DNA of 64,000 nucleotides, taken from contig JAFMSR010000007.1 of assembly GCA_022818135.1 (NCBI GenBank), positions 26,368,415-26,432,414 of the forward strand, given 5' to 3'. This document shows, one piece after another, positions 1-11,873 of the stretch (the first letter of the stretch is position 1; each line of letters opens with the position of its first letter). The position numbers and the translations under genes are program-made. Under the pieces are notes generated by a model. It saw only the letters and a program-made list of their open reading frames with translations. It did no database searches and was not told where the DNA came from. The stretch is from Saxidomus purpurata (taxonomy: Eukaryota > Mollusca > Bivalvia > Venerida > Veneridae).

Positions 1-518
1 ACAAAGAGGAAATTTAATACATGAACATGATGAAAGACTGCCTTTCAGCTGGCTGTGTTACAAACAATGTTATGGCTTGCTGAGAACAGAAGTTACAACA
101 TCATGAACCAGAAGTATTGCTTTCAGATCTGATTTTTGCGATCTACAAAACCCGATATCTATCTAACCCCCTTCACCCTCTTAATTTCTTAAACAGATTT
201 TTCTCTCAGTACCATGGTGTGCTCCTTGAAAATGTACAGACACCGACAGTAGAGGTGTGCTGCCTAATCCTGATCTACACTGGCATAAAGACAGAAATAC
301 TTATCCCCTGGTACAAATGTTTAACAATTCTTTATGATTCACTTTGAGACACTTGACAACTTCCTCACATATAAAGGGTGTAATGTGCCATTTTTAAGAG
401 GCGCCTATTTTGGAATTTTAAGCTTTCTTCTTTTGGGGGGAAAAAACCCTGAATCAACATGTGTATCTGGCTCCTTTAAAGGACAGTCATATCAATTCCA
501 TTTGGTTGTCATACGTAC
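1..518 (-). other. NLK intron 2, partial
   Basis: This stretch follows the donor of the second NLK coding exon on the minus strand. I see no further NLK exon here; the next one, expected to begin near the region matching human VLSALDIL, must lie beyond the left edge. Open frames here are short and have no recognisable protein signature. Confidence 0.6.
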
Positions 519-648
519 ATTATCATGTTTAAACTGACAGAGCATTCGGAGTTCTCTGTACACTCGCTTACATGAGACCATGTTCTGGAAGACACTGGGC
601 ATTTTCTTGAGGGCAACACGTTTCCCATCTCTCGGGTCCGTTACTGAC
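519..648 (-). CDS. NLK: Nemo-like kinase, coding exon 2
   Basis: This exon encodes part of the N-lobe of Nemo-like kinase, a proline-directed MAPK-like serine/threonine kinase known for modulating Wnt/TCF, Notch and FOXO signalling. The minus-strand translation reads SVTDPRDGKRVALKKMPSVF, then QNMVSCKRVYRELRMLCQFK and HDN, almost identical to vertebrate NLK. It contains the VALKK ATP-binding lysine and the helix-C glutamate region (RVYREL). It is bounded by a TTTCAG acceptor just above 648 and a GTACGT donor at 513-518. The first base completes the Trp codon split at the end of exon 1; the 130 nt leave the frame at phase 0. The remaining exons are outside the window. Confidence 0.93.
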
Positions 649-3600
649 CTGAAATTAGACAAAAAATGTTATTTTTTAGTAAATTCAACAAAAACACTGA
701 ACAGTATGTACTAGACATGTATTTTTGGAATTAGAAATTAAAGAACATAGCGGGTCTTACTACGTTGTAAGTATTTACTCATTATCACATTTAGCACCAG
801 TCAATATAAATCAAAGACCTCCAATTCTAAGATGTGATCAGGTTCTAATGATGTCACAAAGAGCGTACTTTTATTATCATGTATGCACATACACACATAT
901 AAAAACACAAATTTGTGAAATGAAGCTATTAGTGTTTTCCAGAAAAATGTGTATCTTCCCTCAAAGAAATATAAATGCCAAGTATCTCCTGAAGCCAATT
1001 TTACTCAATAAAAGCAGAATATTGATCCTCTATCAATGATCACTTGAAGATTCCTTCTATTTGCCAGAGAGAAAATGTATCTAGAGTCAATTGTAAATAG
1101 GTCATTGCACTCTTAGTGTGATAAAAAGACGACCTAGTTTTGTAAGCCAATGATCCAGTTTTTCTGAAATAATTTATGTTAACGATAGGTTCATTGAACT
1201 TATATCATATATTATATAGGAAGTTACTGTTTTTACAGGAAAATGACCCCAATGCTCCAATTTAGGAAGCTTACGTGACCTGTAAATGCCAGAGGTACCT
1301 ATTGTTTCTAGATAGTCCTTTAGATTTATTTTGTAGGTTTACAGACCTATGGTATGGCTCTGTTACTGTACAATGTGATTTAACTTCCAAGTGATATTCC
1401 TTACCTCTGGACTAACCGATATGAACAATGAATGAAAAAAGGTTTATACACATAGGCAAGGTCATTGACTGCTGCCTAAATACATTTATTCAAGTATTTT
1501 AGTAAAGGAGGACTAAAAAGCTGTTTACAGTATTGTTATACACCTGTCATAAAAAACATATATTCACTCATACAAATGTCCAACTTTTAGGTCACAGATT
1601 TTTTTTTAATGAAAATGTGTTTTTTATCTTCAATGCTTTGCTACAGAATTCTGGGATTCCATATTTAGTACTATTGCAAATGATTTATCAAACATATGCT
1701 ATAAACAAATCATGACATAATGTCCCCTATGGTGATTTTTATGTCATGCAGTTACAATTAGTAGTTAAACACATATCTGTCGCCATAGGGACATTTTTGC
1801 TAAGTACAGTCAATAAATCCATGTATTTGACCTTAGGCTTACTTGTATAAAGTTTCCTATTTTCATTTTGTGTAATTAAACATGTCAATATACTACAACA
1901 AAAAATAATCTTGTAATTGTTCATTTTCCCTAGTAGTATTTTTCATGCAACTTAACCAAAATTTTGACATATTCACGCCCAAGCACAAAGAATGCACAAA
2001 TTTCTCCTCCTATAAGTAATAAGTATAAGTGCAAATTTATGCTCATATACTCAAGGATAAATTAAAAGCAGACAAAAGTATATATACTTATTTATCACAC
2101 TTCCTGTTCTTGAAATTTTAACAAAAGCTCAAAAGGCTTCGTAAAAAGCATGTTTGAAAAGAATGTAACAACTTAGAAGTCATAAAATGATCATTAATTA
2201 GCTCTTTCACATGATATACAGTTATGATTATGGTGAAATATAAACTTTCTACTGCCCTTGCTGTGCCCTGATCAGATAGTTAGGTCTATAATAACTCATC
2301 AGCTAATAATACAGAGTATGAATTCCATGTTAATGAAATTTGGCTACTATGTGAGCATTCCAGGAGGCAGTGTCTCACTAACATGCCATATTCATATTGA
2401 TTTGAACCACTCTGCACTGGTAATTGAATTCTCTACTTAGTTCAGTTAGTTGCAAAACTGACTGACTCTCTCAGCTAATCTCTTTTTTTACCAAGTTTTT
2501 AAGGCAGATTTTCTCTATTAACATGCGCCCATTTTGGAAAATATACAGGTTTGTGGCATGCTAATATCATTACTGACATGTTACAGCACATCTAGCTGTC
2601 AGACGTCTTAGAAATAATTTACAAGGTTGCATGTTACAACAAAATGTTGCCTCTCACCGTAATGTTTAAGGTAATAATTTTGTAATAAATCACCTCTTTT
2701 ATACTTTTATTGTTGCTTAATAAGGCCAGACAAACTACCAAGTGTGAAAGCCATTATACATGATAGCAAACTACATTTTTTACTGCACTTGACACACAAA
2801 TGTGCAGATCTGTGTCCAGCGAGGCTTGTCAGGTTTCAACAAACACTTTACAAAAATTTGTAATTTTTTTACCTAACCCCCATACTCGAGCTTCATTTTA
2901 GCAAGTAACGTAATAAAATCAGGGCAAGGTTGACATATCTATGCAGTTTACAATTAATGACATTACTAACTCTACTGTAAGCTATGGTTCATAATTCACA
3001 GGTCAGACTGTACTTTTAGCTCAGCACACTGAGGGCTATTTTCTTCATTAACAGTGGTCATTTTAGGTAACAATAAAATACATTAAACGTTATTTTGAGT
3101 CCGCATGAAATAGTAACAAATTAACACAAGATCTCCAGGATCTTTGCTGAATACATTTTAGTGTCTTTTCATAATGGCTAAATAAAAATATACCAGAAAC
3201 TACTGTACTGTAGGTAAAATGGATCTGCTTGAAACTAAAACAAGACTTAGGCAACACATAAGTAATAACTCAAAACATAGTCAAAACCACACTGTTGGAG
3301 CCTCCCTGTGGGCCTGTGTCCTCAAATGTATGCAGCAATTCTTGGCTTCATCTGTAAACCGTAATGTCATGCTTGTCAGTTAACCAATCTGATTATTACA
3401 CTGTGTTAATTACTTCATTTCGTAAAAACTAGGTCGTTATTGTACACTCATATACAAGTTTAAATTTCTGTCAAAGGAAACAAAAAGCTTAGGCTTTAAC
3501 AAGATAAAAGTATTATCAAGTGACTCAAGTCAATTGTGTGATTATAAGCTAGTGTAGGCAGTTGTCTTCTTTCCTATTTCTTAGTGAATTTACCAGCAAT

Positions 3601-4062
3601 AAAAGCCGAGGAATCAGTTCCTGGACATTATAAGGCTGAAATACTTGGTTGTTGGTACCTATACAGTCTCATTTTTATATCATATTACAAATTTGAGGCC
3701 AGCTGTATTTTATCTGATAAAACATAATGATTTATTTATATAAAATACATCAGACTTGATAAAAAATGATATGTTATGCAGAATATAAAAATATGTAGCT
3801 CCGCCCCTGTAAACCAGGAACATGTCATGACAGAAGTCAGCTGTTTCAAGATGAAGAACAAAGACTTGACCTAAAATTAATGAGTAAAAACAAAATATTT
3901 AATAAAATGAGGGTATTTTTGAATTAACAACAAGAGAAGAAATGGTTATTCCTAAAAAATGCATACCTTTTCATTTAAAAGTTAAGTGGAAATAGTAAAT
4001 ACAGCAAAGGAACACAATGACCTGTTTTAGAAGAAGCAAAATTCAATGGGAGGGGTACTTAC
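649..4062 (-). other. NLK intron 1
   Basis: An intron of about 3.4 kb between the two NLK coding exons, with donor GTAAGT at 4057-4062 and acceptor TTTCAG just above 648. The sequence is AT-rich with no long open frame and no recognisable exon on either strand. I see no clear mobile element in it. Confidence 0.8.
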
Positions 4063-4259
4063 CATACAACACCGAAAGCTCCGTATCCAATTGGCCTATC
4101 AGGCTGAATATCCTGTGGGGGCACGACCTGGTAATAAGGGACAGCTACAGCAGCGGTCAAGATAGCATGAGTCGAAGGTACTGGAGCCGGCGGACCTGAA
4201 AATGCCATCATTTGCCTCGCGTGCCTTTGGCCCACTATCGCCATTGGCATCGTCAACAT
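4063..4259 (-). CDS. NLK: Nemo-like kinase, first coding exon
   Basis: This exon encodes the N-terminus and glycine-rich loop of Nemo-like kinase. The last 17 residues, DIQPDRPIGYGAFGVVW, match vertebrate NLK (DIEPDRPIGYGAFGVVW) and include the P-loop GYGAFGVV. The upstream part is a short Pro/Ala/Val segment (MAFSGPPAPVPS and onward) in place of the long His/Ala/Gln-rich N-terminus of vertebrate NLK. The first ATG after an in-frame TAA (4299-4301) is at 4259. Further in-frame ATGs follow at codons 4, 6, 17 and 18, and the MMAFSG pair is a plausible alternative start. The exon ends at donor GTAAGT (4057-4062), splitting the Trp codon after two bases. The gene runs leftward out of the window. 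Confidence 0.92.
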
Positions 4260-4620
4260 TGACCTAAATAGGCCGTTAGAAAACCAGCTCTTATACGCTT
4301 ACTATACAAAAAGCATATCCAATTCATATATTGGCACGTTGAGCAAGGATTCACCAAGCTTCCTCTTTATAATATCCTTAGTAATTGAGCACAGAAACTG
4401 TAATATCTTCCTTCTAAAGTCACTGATTGAGTGCTCAACTGACTCACACGCGGCGAGACTAGCACACAAAGAAGTCACGTGACTACGCCTTGTACATTAT
4501 TCCCAAGATGCAACGTCATGAGGGTCAAAGGTTGCAAGGTGCGAGCTGATTGTTTACATTAGTAATTACAGGTGTGTCACATGGAAGCAAACGATGTGAT
4601 AAACCCACATAAACTCGGCT
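4260..4620 (-). promoter_or_regulatory. NLK 5' flank / probable promoter
   Basis: The segment immediately upstream of the NLK start is richer in CpG than its surroundings. It contains a perfect palindromic E-box GTCACGTGAC at 4474-4483, a CRE-like ACGTCATG around 4514, and a TTCCCAAGATGCA word at about 4500 that resembles part of the ZNF143-type promoter motif. No TATA box is evident, as is usual for housekeeping kinases. The transcription start cannot be fixed from sequence alone. A TTTAG just upstream of the ATG could be an acceptor for a 5' UTR intron. Confidence 0.45.
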
Positions 4621-5299
4621 GCTTATTGTAAATGAACATTATGACAATCATCTTACGTAAAACAATGAAATATGTTGTTTTATTATTCAGTTATTATTCG
4701 TTCCTTTTAATAATGTTCAAGGTGTTTGTAAACATTTGAAATTTTTACCGTGATGATGTTTTATTTATTTTGAGAGTAACACGTTTCTCAGTAAAACGCC
4801 GATTTATATCTTAATTTAATATTATTTACAAGACATGAACAGTATTAACTTTGGGATTGGGAACTGGGGTTTTAAGTGTTTTTAGCTTTGAAAAGATTGT
4901 AAATAAATGCTTATATGTGCAAGTAATGATGTAAAAGAAATATCAATTATATATCTGGATAATAATAATGTATTTGATATCCAAACATTTACAAGAAAGG
5001 AAAAAAATCTTCAAAATGGCCTAAGAAGCTATTCGCTTAAACATCACCAGCTGGTGCATCTGGTCTTTATATCTATGAGAACTTTTAGTGTTTAGCAAAC
5101 TTCTGCACTAAATTTCAAGGCCAGTTATTATTAAGGAACAAATGATTTATCATATAACAAGGAAATATTTTAATGATCATTTGAAAGGTTATAGAAAGTA
5201 TTCAGATATAAAAATATAGAATATAAAAATATAGAAGTGAATGCATCTGAATTTAAATCTAAGAAACAACTGTTTGAAAAGCAGGCCTTTTTCGTTGTT

Positions 5300-5481
5300 T
5301 ACAGTCAAACCTGTGAACAAAGACCACTGTTAAAAAACTGCAAAGTGGTCTTTGTTTGTAGGTGGTCTTTATTCACAGGTGTATCTCATATATATTAACA
5401 GTGCAAGATGATCTCCCTGCTGGTCTTTATTTGCAGGGTGGTCTCTTTTTGGAGGTGGTCTTTAACACATGTTTGACTGTA
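5300..5481. mobile_element. MITE copy A, CAGTCAAACCTG TIRs, TA-flanked
   Basis: A 178 bp non-coding element (5302-5479) begins CAGTCAAACCTG and ends CATGTTTGACTG, imperfect inverted ends, and is bracketed by TA dinucleotides (5300-5301 and 5480-5481). The interior repeats the words GTGGTCTTT and AAAGACCAC, giving internal inverted repeats. CAGT-type ends with a TA target duplication are typical of pogo/Tigger and related Tc1-mariner superfamily elements; the family assignment is inferred from the ends only. There is no transposase. Confidence 0.75.
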
Positions 5482-5575
5482 ACACCAGTTTCAACATGCA
5501 GGCATGGCTATTTCCCTATCTACTGTTCATGGAAGGACTAATATTAGACTCAATCATCCGTAAATTCTCACAGTT

Positions 5576-5655
5576 GGCTCAAACCCACAGTTCTAAAATC
5601 AGAGGTTTAGTGATTGTAAGTAATCAACCTTAACCACTCCGCTACAGAGACAGGA
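5576..5655 (-). repeat. tRNA-derived SINE head
   Basis: On the minus strand the sequence shows an A-box-like TAGCGGAGTGGTTAAGG and, about 45 nt later, a B-box-like GGGTTTGAGCC, the two internal RNA polymerase III promoter elements of a Ser/Leu-like tRNA. Flanking stems do not close a cloverleaf, so this is a SINE head or tRNA pseudogene. Confidence 0.6.
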
Positions 5656-5883
5656 CATTTTTTCCTGGAATTTTTCTAACACCAGTCCTTATGTCCTATG
5701 TAGCAGTCTTCTAATAGTTTCAGGTAAGGCGAAAGTAGTAATTAATTGTAGCTTGGTCAAACATGGAATCTTTAAGAAATTTTGGTTTGTTTTGATTTGA
5801 AATGAGATAAGGCAACAATTTTTTTTACACAGTAACCATTCTGTAAAACTATTTCAATGTTCAGCAAATAGTAGTTAAGAAGG

Positions 5884-6035
5884 TATGACAAACCTGTGAA
5901 CAAAGACCACTGTTTGTAAGCTACAAATATGGTCTTTGTTTGCAGGTGGTTTTTTCAAGGTGGTCTCCTATATATTCACAGGATTCGCAGGATGGTCTCT
6001 ATTTGGAGGTGGTCTTTCACCCATGTTTGACTGTA
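5884..6035. mobile_element. MITE copy B, same family as 5.3 kb element
   Basis: A second, diverged and slightly shorter copy (about 148 bp) of the element at 5.3 kb. It shares ACCTGTGAACAAAGACCACTG near the left end, GGAGGTGGTCTTT near the right, and the terminal CATGTTTGACTG followed by TA. The left TIR has decayed to TATGACAAACCTG. It lies about 400 bp from copy A in the same orientation. Confidence 0.7.
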
Positions 6036-6124
6036 GATCACCTTTAGCATTTTAAATTCAAAGATCTGATGTAATATTTTTAAGTAAATTTGTATTGTTA
6101 GATTAGGAAACACATTCGTATGGT

Positions 6125-6200
6125 AGGGCTGGGGTTTAAACCCCGATGTTTGGGAAGAGTGAACTGAACACAGTAACCACTTGACCTCAGAGGCCAACTA
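6125..6200 (-). repeat. tRNA-derived SINE head
   Basis: The minus strand has CTCTGAGGTCAAGTGGTTACTG (A-box region) and GGGGTTTAAACCCC (a B-box position turned into a perfect palindrome). Its leading part resembles the plus-strand element at 34.6 kb, so both probably belong to one SINE family. Confidence 0.5.
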
Positions 6201-8305
6201 GGTAGTAGGGAGTTGCAACAGGTGTCATTTTAGTCAAAGTAGCAGGTTTTACTATGAAATTTTGATTCTCTGCAGGGTCGGACCTCATAGCAGATACTTT
6301 TTTTCTTTGCAAAACTGTCCAACACCAGCACTGCCGAAAGTAATATAAACCGAGACTTCCAAGTGGATCTTACCCAGCAGGGTAAGAGTTAAGAGAACAC
6401 TTTTAAGGACAGTGAAAGTGTGTTTCCAGTGTCCTCTCTACACCACCTTGCGAAATGAATGAGAAAATAGTACAACAAAAGCATGGTATATTGCTGTATT
6501 AATATTTTATTTATTAAATATGATGATCAACAGCTACCTGTTCTGAGGTAAGTGTGAGTTATACAGGATTTACAAACGACTGTTTGCAATTGTTATTTTC
6601 CAACTTACATTTTCATCTGAAATAGAGAATACAGGTGAATGTATCACCTTCAAGTCTGTATTTTAGAACTCACACAATACAATCTTTGTCATGAATACCT
6701 TGTAATTAGCACAGTTTAAGACAGTGTGGTTCATTAAAGAACCATTAACCGATTTTTATTGCAATTTACGTTAATCATAAATTCTATCTCAGTTTTCACC
6801 ATGGTGGCATTCAAGCTACCATAGAAGAAAAACCTAAAATTCATCCAAAGTAACTATTAAAATTTTGAGCCAAGTTTTTCATCTTGTAACATGTCACATT
6901 CTAAATATATCGTGTACTCTTTTTCCTTTCATTACATTGTTTAATTTCCGTAAACCAGCAACAGGTCGTCATTCAGACACCATTTAAGATGCAGCATTGC
7001 TTCGGCATATGTGATGGAAGCTTGTAAAATGTGATTTCATGAGTTCTGAAACAGCAAAAGTGTGAAACATTCAAGAACTAGTCTCTGTATGACTATGACA
7101 AAAGAAAATGACAGTTGAAAGATAACATTAAACAAACGATGAGAGAACTATGCACAGTAATGAAGTAATCTTGGTATCTTAGTGCCGCTATGCTCACATA
7201 GATTTCAGATTTAATCACTTAAAAACCTTATGCCGGTTGAAAAAGATATTGTACAATTATTTTCAACTAATAGCACAGTAATTTAATATGTTCTCCAAGT
7301 TACAATATAAGTGATATTTTTTTTGTTGTATCGTAAGTTTTGTGGCTGTTTTTTTTAAACAGTATTTTGAGCTGTCAGGCACATGTATCATTAAACACAA
7401 TATCTGAAAGTTCTTAACCAGCCCACGAGTGCTTGTAAATAACATGAAACTCTGGAAATATTGCCAGTTGAATACTGATGATTAACACTTGAAGGGTGGT
7501 CTTGCCGAGATCTGAACAAACAACTACCTGGCTTGACTTGTTAGCTTGTAATCTACTATCCTCTGCAAGCAAGCTTTATAATTCAACCTTTGCCTATAGA
7601 CTTTCTGACCATCTGACTTTTAAATGATTATACAGTCTTGAAAAAGTTAAAAGAAAAAAATACACGTATATTATCTAGGAAAGTTTTAACAAAATTTGAA
7701 TGCGCAAGTAATTCAGTGTGGTATAATAAAGAAACCCTCGAGGCATTTCTGCCAATGACAGACGGCTTAAGTAGCGATAAAATATAAAATCCCTTGACAC
7801 CTATTGAACAATGTTATAGTGGGAGAAGTTTGCGAGCATGCTGACTGGCAGATACATCAATGACTTCTGATTGAGGTATAACAATGAGTTGTGGCGATGA
7901 AATATTAATGTTACACCAGCTACTGTTGCTATCATTCATTGAGAATTATGGGAAATCAAATGCTTAAAATAACTGTGTGTATATGCATGTATGGTTGTAT
8001 GTGTATGTATCAAGTAAATTATGTTCATGGTTTACGCAGAAACAATAAAGCCGTAATACAAGGATGTATTAAGAATACTGACTAAATGACTGACCAATAT
8101 TGTGTTGTGTATTTCATCATTTCTCTAAACATATTTCATTTATCAAGCTAATTCAATTCACCTGTCTGAATCTCTTACTTAATCAGAAAACCTGATTTTT
8201 AATTGGACAACTAGAACAATTGCTTTTGCACACAATGAGTATTCATATGTGTATAATGCTGTGTGTTTCTTTAAATTTATACAGCAATGAAAAGTTCAAA
8301 ACAAG

Positions 8306-8332
8306 CACCCACATGCTATAATTATGTGGGTG
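8306..8332. repeat. 9-bp perfect hairpin
   Basis: CACCCACAT and ATGTGGGTG are perfect inverted repeats separated by a 9-nt AT-rich loop. It sits in intergenic DNA just before a short TIR element and has no evident gene association. Confidence 0.7.
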
Positions 8333-8353
8333 TAAGATGACAAAACTTTTTTC

Positions 8354-8451
8354 TTGGACCAATCTCAAATCTATGCTATTTGATTGGTTTAAATGAGCTA
8401 AATTTCAAATCTGACCAATCAAAAGCTGAAGATATTAGACTTGTCTAAGGA
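8354..8451. mobile_element. Short TIR/fold-back element
   Basis: About 100 bp bounded by TTGGACCAATCTCAAAT and ATATTAGACTTGTCTAA, with internal TTTGATTGG and CCAATCAAA inverted words. Related copies appear near 9.49 and 27.22 kb, where the ends are better preserved (GACCAGTCTAAAA and TTTTAGACTGGTTC). Confidence 0.45.
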
Positions 8452-9487
8452 AAATATTTTTCATTTCAAGCGAGAAATGTATCTGAAGCCAATATATCTA
8501 GATGCTTTCTTATACAATACTTCATTTTCACAGGCAAAAAAGTTTGTGAATGTCTAAAATTATATTTTTGCTAAGATTATGTCTATAAACAGCGATTAAT
8601 CATGTAAATTGGCAAATCATTTTTTTAGTGTTTCTAGTAATGGCTGCTCACACAAACAAATAAATTTGTATTTTCAAGTTGTATCATACAATAGTTAATA
8701 TGGGCAATTAATGACAAGTATAACGTTATAGTTTAATTCATAACATTCATTGTTTGCTAATGAAGATATAGTATGTTATTGGTTAATGTGACGTATTACT
8801 TTGAAAAATGATATTAAATATTGCTATAAAACATGTGCAGTATTCAAAACCGACAATAACTGTTATGAAATTTACTTGCTGGTATTTCTGAAAATTCTGG
8901 AGGCTGGAAATTTACCCCCCTTTCCCCTCTTACTTTAGACGATACACATTTATCTCCCTTACATCAATTAGATGAATTCAACTCACTGTTCCTACAAATG
9001 TCAGATGCATTCCGTATTTGTAACAGGAATTTCTTAATGTTTAAAAGCCGAGTACCTTAACACTGCTCAACATCTGCACAGTCTGATCATGATTTGCATC
9101 GTTCACTATCCAGTCGGTGGAATTTCAATGGGCACAAACCTGACAATTACTGGGTACTATACAAAAATAAAGTTTAAGATCAATTTTAGAAATTTAGCAG
9201 AGAGTCAAACAAGGCAATCCGATGGTGGTGAACAAGCGTTACTGTTTACAGATTCTTTGGTATGCAGTCAATTTGAATTCAAAATTTTGAATTACTCCAA
9301 TATCTTAGGAGTCCATATTACAATTATTTTCATACATTGTACATGTCCTTTTGAAATGTATACTGGCACAAACTTCATGTTATAATCATTCAAATATGAA
9401 ATGAACAGAAAACAGGCAATTAAGGGACAGAGAGATTCTGACAGTAATGAAAACACTAAAGAGCCTACAATCATAAAATCTTTCTTT

Positions 9488-9590
9488 GGTTCCAGTCTGA
9501 AATCTCTGTTCTCTGATTGGTCGAATCTGAAATTCAGCTCCATTCCAGCCAATCAAATCCCATAACAACAAACTGGTCTCCAACCAGAAA
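9488..9590. mobile_element. Short TIR/fold-back element
   Basis: About 100 bp beginning GGTTCCAGTCTGAAATCTCTG and ending AACTGGTCT, with internal TGATTGG and CCAATCA inverted words. It shares this layout with the copies near 8.35 and 27.22 kb. Confidence 0.45.
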
Positions 9591-10790
9591 AATTTTAAAA
9601 CCCCAAGCCCTAATGAAATGAAAAAGTCTTATATGCATAGATGCTAAACACAAATCTTTAATGAAATCAATGAGTTTGAATGAAACCAGAAATAATTATT
9701 TAATGTAATAATCAATCCCATTGTAAAATTTGGCAATATTATGGAATACAATTAATATAATCTCTACAAATCGCCATTTACAATTAAGTACATATGCAAG
9801 GGGGCTATATAAGCTACAAACTGAACTATTAATTTTTCAAGCAAATAAATAAAAATGCTCACTCTGTCAGTCTAATGTGTAATACACACGACTGAAGCAA
9901 AATATTGCTAAGTACTGGAAATAAAACCAAAACTTATCTGCTAAAAATCTGATTATTTTCAATTCGCAAAACAAAACATTGTAGAAAAGCCTCTTCACGG
10001 TAGAATTTAAGCACTTATACATGAAAAAGAGATTAGCACTTTACTATATACTAGTACGCCAATACCAGTTAGAATGAGTTTTACTGACTAATACGTGAAA
10101 ATGAGGTTTTCTTCCCAATTAATGTATTTAAACTGTCAATGTGATTACAGACTAATCATATTAAAAAATATTTATCCACCTGGACTGAATGCAGAAATAT
10201 TGAGGATTCAACATCAAACAGCTGTAACTTACAATAAATAATCAAGGACTTACTACTCGAACCATAAATACAAGAACATTTTCAGACAGTTTCTGGGTAT
10301 CTACAGCAGGTTTTTGTGTGCTAAGTGGTCGGAACATCTCTGTATTAAGGCGTTTTTGTCACTTCATTTTCAACCAGAATCATAGTTCAGTTTTGTTTTT
10401 TTTAAACTGCTGTAAAATTAATTCAATAATTATCAAATCTCAAATGTAATGTTATAAAAACTTCAGTAGCAAAACAGTCTGAAGTCCTTGTCTATTTCAT
10501 GTAAGTTACAGCTGTTTTGCATCGAAACCTCACAATTAATATTGTATATTAGCTATTGCATGTAAATCATCTTAATACATGGTTTGGTTTATTATACATT
10601 GTGTTTTGTGTCAGAGATAGGCCTTACTGGTATGTACCGTGATGTTACTAATTGTGCATTCTGCAATTTCTGTGTTTAAGAAATAGTTTTAGTTCCATAA
10701 AAATCTACTTAACGACATGTCACTGCCAATAACAGTCCCAAAACTCTGCAAATGTCTAAAGTCATATGGTAAGTACTATGCATGACTAAA

Positions 10791-11873
10791 ACAAGAGCTG
10801 TCCCTCCCAAGTGACGAATGCCCCCGAAAGAGGTGCCTCACAGTCTGTGTCCTCTCCATGTGCTCAATAAATGTGCTATGTAATTTTAAAATCCTTCCAT
10901 GCATGACAGAGTAATCATGCATACAGTATTCCATTACTTTAAACACTAAGTGTGACCTTGACCTTTGAGGTAGGGACTTGGGTCTTGCTCGACACATCCG
11001 CTTGATGTGCTAGACATTTGTGCACAGTTATTTTAAAATCCTTCAAAGCATAATAAAGTTATAGTCCGGACACAAATGTTGCATATATACAGGATTCCAT
11101 TACCTATAAACTCTAAGTGTGACCTTGACCTTTGTGGTAGGGATGTGGGTCATGCACGCGACACGTCGTCTTTGATGTGCTAGACATTTGTGCCAAATTA
11201 TTTTAAAATCCTTCAAGGCATGACAAAGTTACGTCTGGACACGAATGTGTGCATATATGCTTATATAGAGGAATCCATTACCTTCAAACTCTAAGTATGA
11301 CCTTGACCTTTGAGCTAGGGACGTGGGTCTTGCACGCGACACGTCGTCTTGATGTGCTAGACATTTGTGCCAAGTTTTTTAAAATCCTTCAATGCATGAC
11401 AAAGTTACAGTCCGGACACGAATGTGTGCATATATGCTTATATGGAGGAATCCATTACCTTCAAACTCTAAGTATGACCTTGACCTTTGAGCTAGGGACG
11501 TGGGTCTTGCACGCGACACGTCGTCTTGATGTGCTAGACATGTGTGCCTAGTTATTTTAAAATCCTTCAATGCATGACAAAGTTACAGTCCGGACACGAA
11601 TGTGTGCATATATAGAGGTTCCATAACCTTCATACTCCAAGTGTGACCTTCACCTTTGAGGTAGGGATGTGGGTCTTGCACCCGACACGTCGTCTTGATG
11701 TGCTAGACTGTGTGCCAAGTTTTTTAAAATCCTTCAATGCATGACAAAGTTACAGTCCGGACACGAATTTGTAAGTGGGGACGCACGGACGGACGGACAG
11801 ACGGACGGACGGACGGACGGACAGACGGACAGACGGTGCGATTTTAATATGCCACCCTTCGGGGGCATAAAAA
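10791..11873. mobile_element. Tandem-unit element E1 (about 170-178 bp units)
   Basis: The element starts ACAAGAGCTGTC, holds about five tandem units of 167-178 bp, each with TGTGACCTTGACCTTTG and AGTCCGGACAC, then a GGAC/AGAC microsatellite (about 11783-11835), and ends TTCGGGGGCATAAAA. The 5' segment ATGCCCCCGAA (10818-10828) is the exact reverse complement of the 3' segment TTCGGGGGCAT (11858-11868). The layout recalls the bivalve pearl-type tandem-core elements; this comparison is from memory of the architecture, not a search. No coding capacity. Confidence 0.75.
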
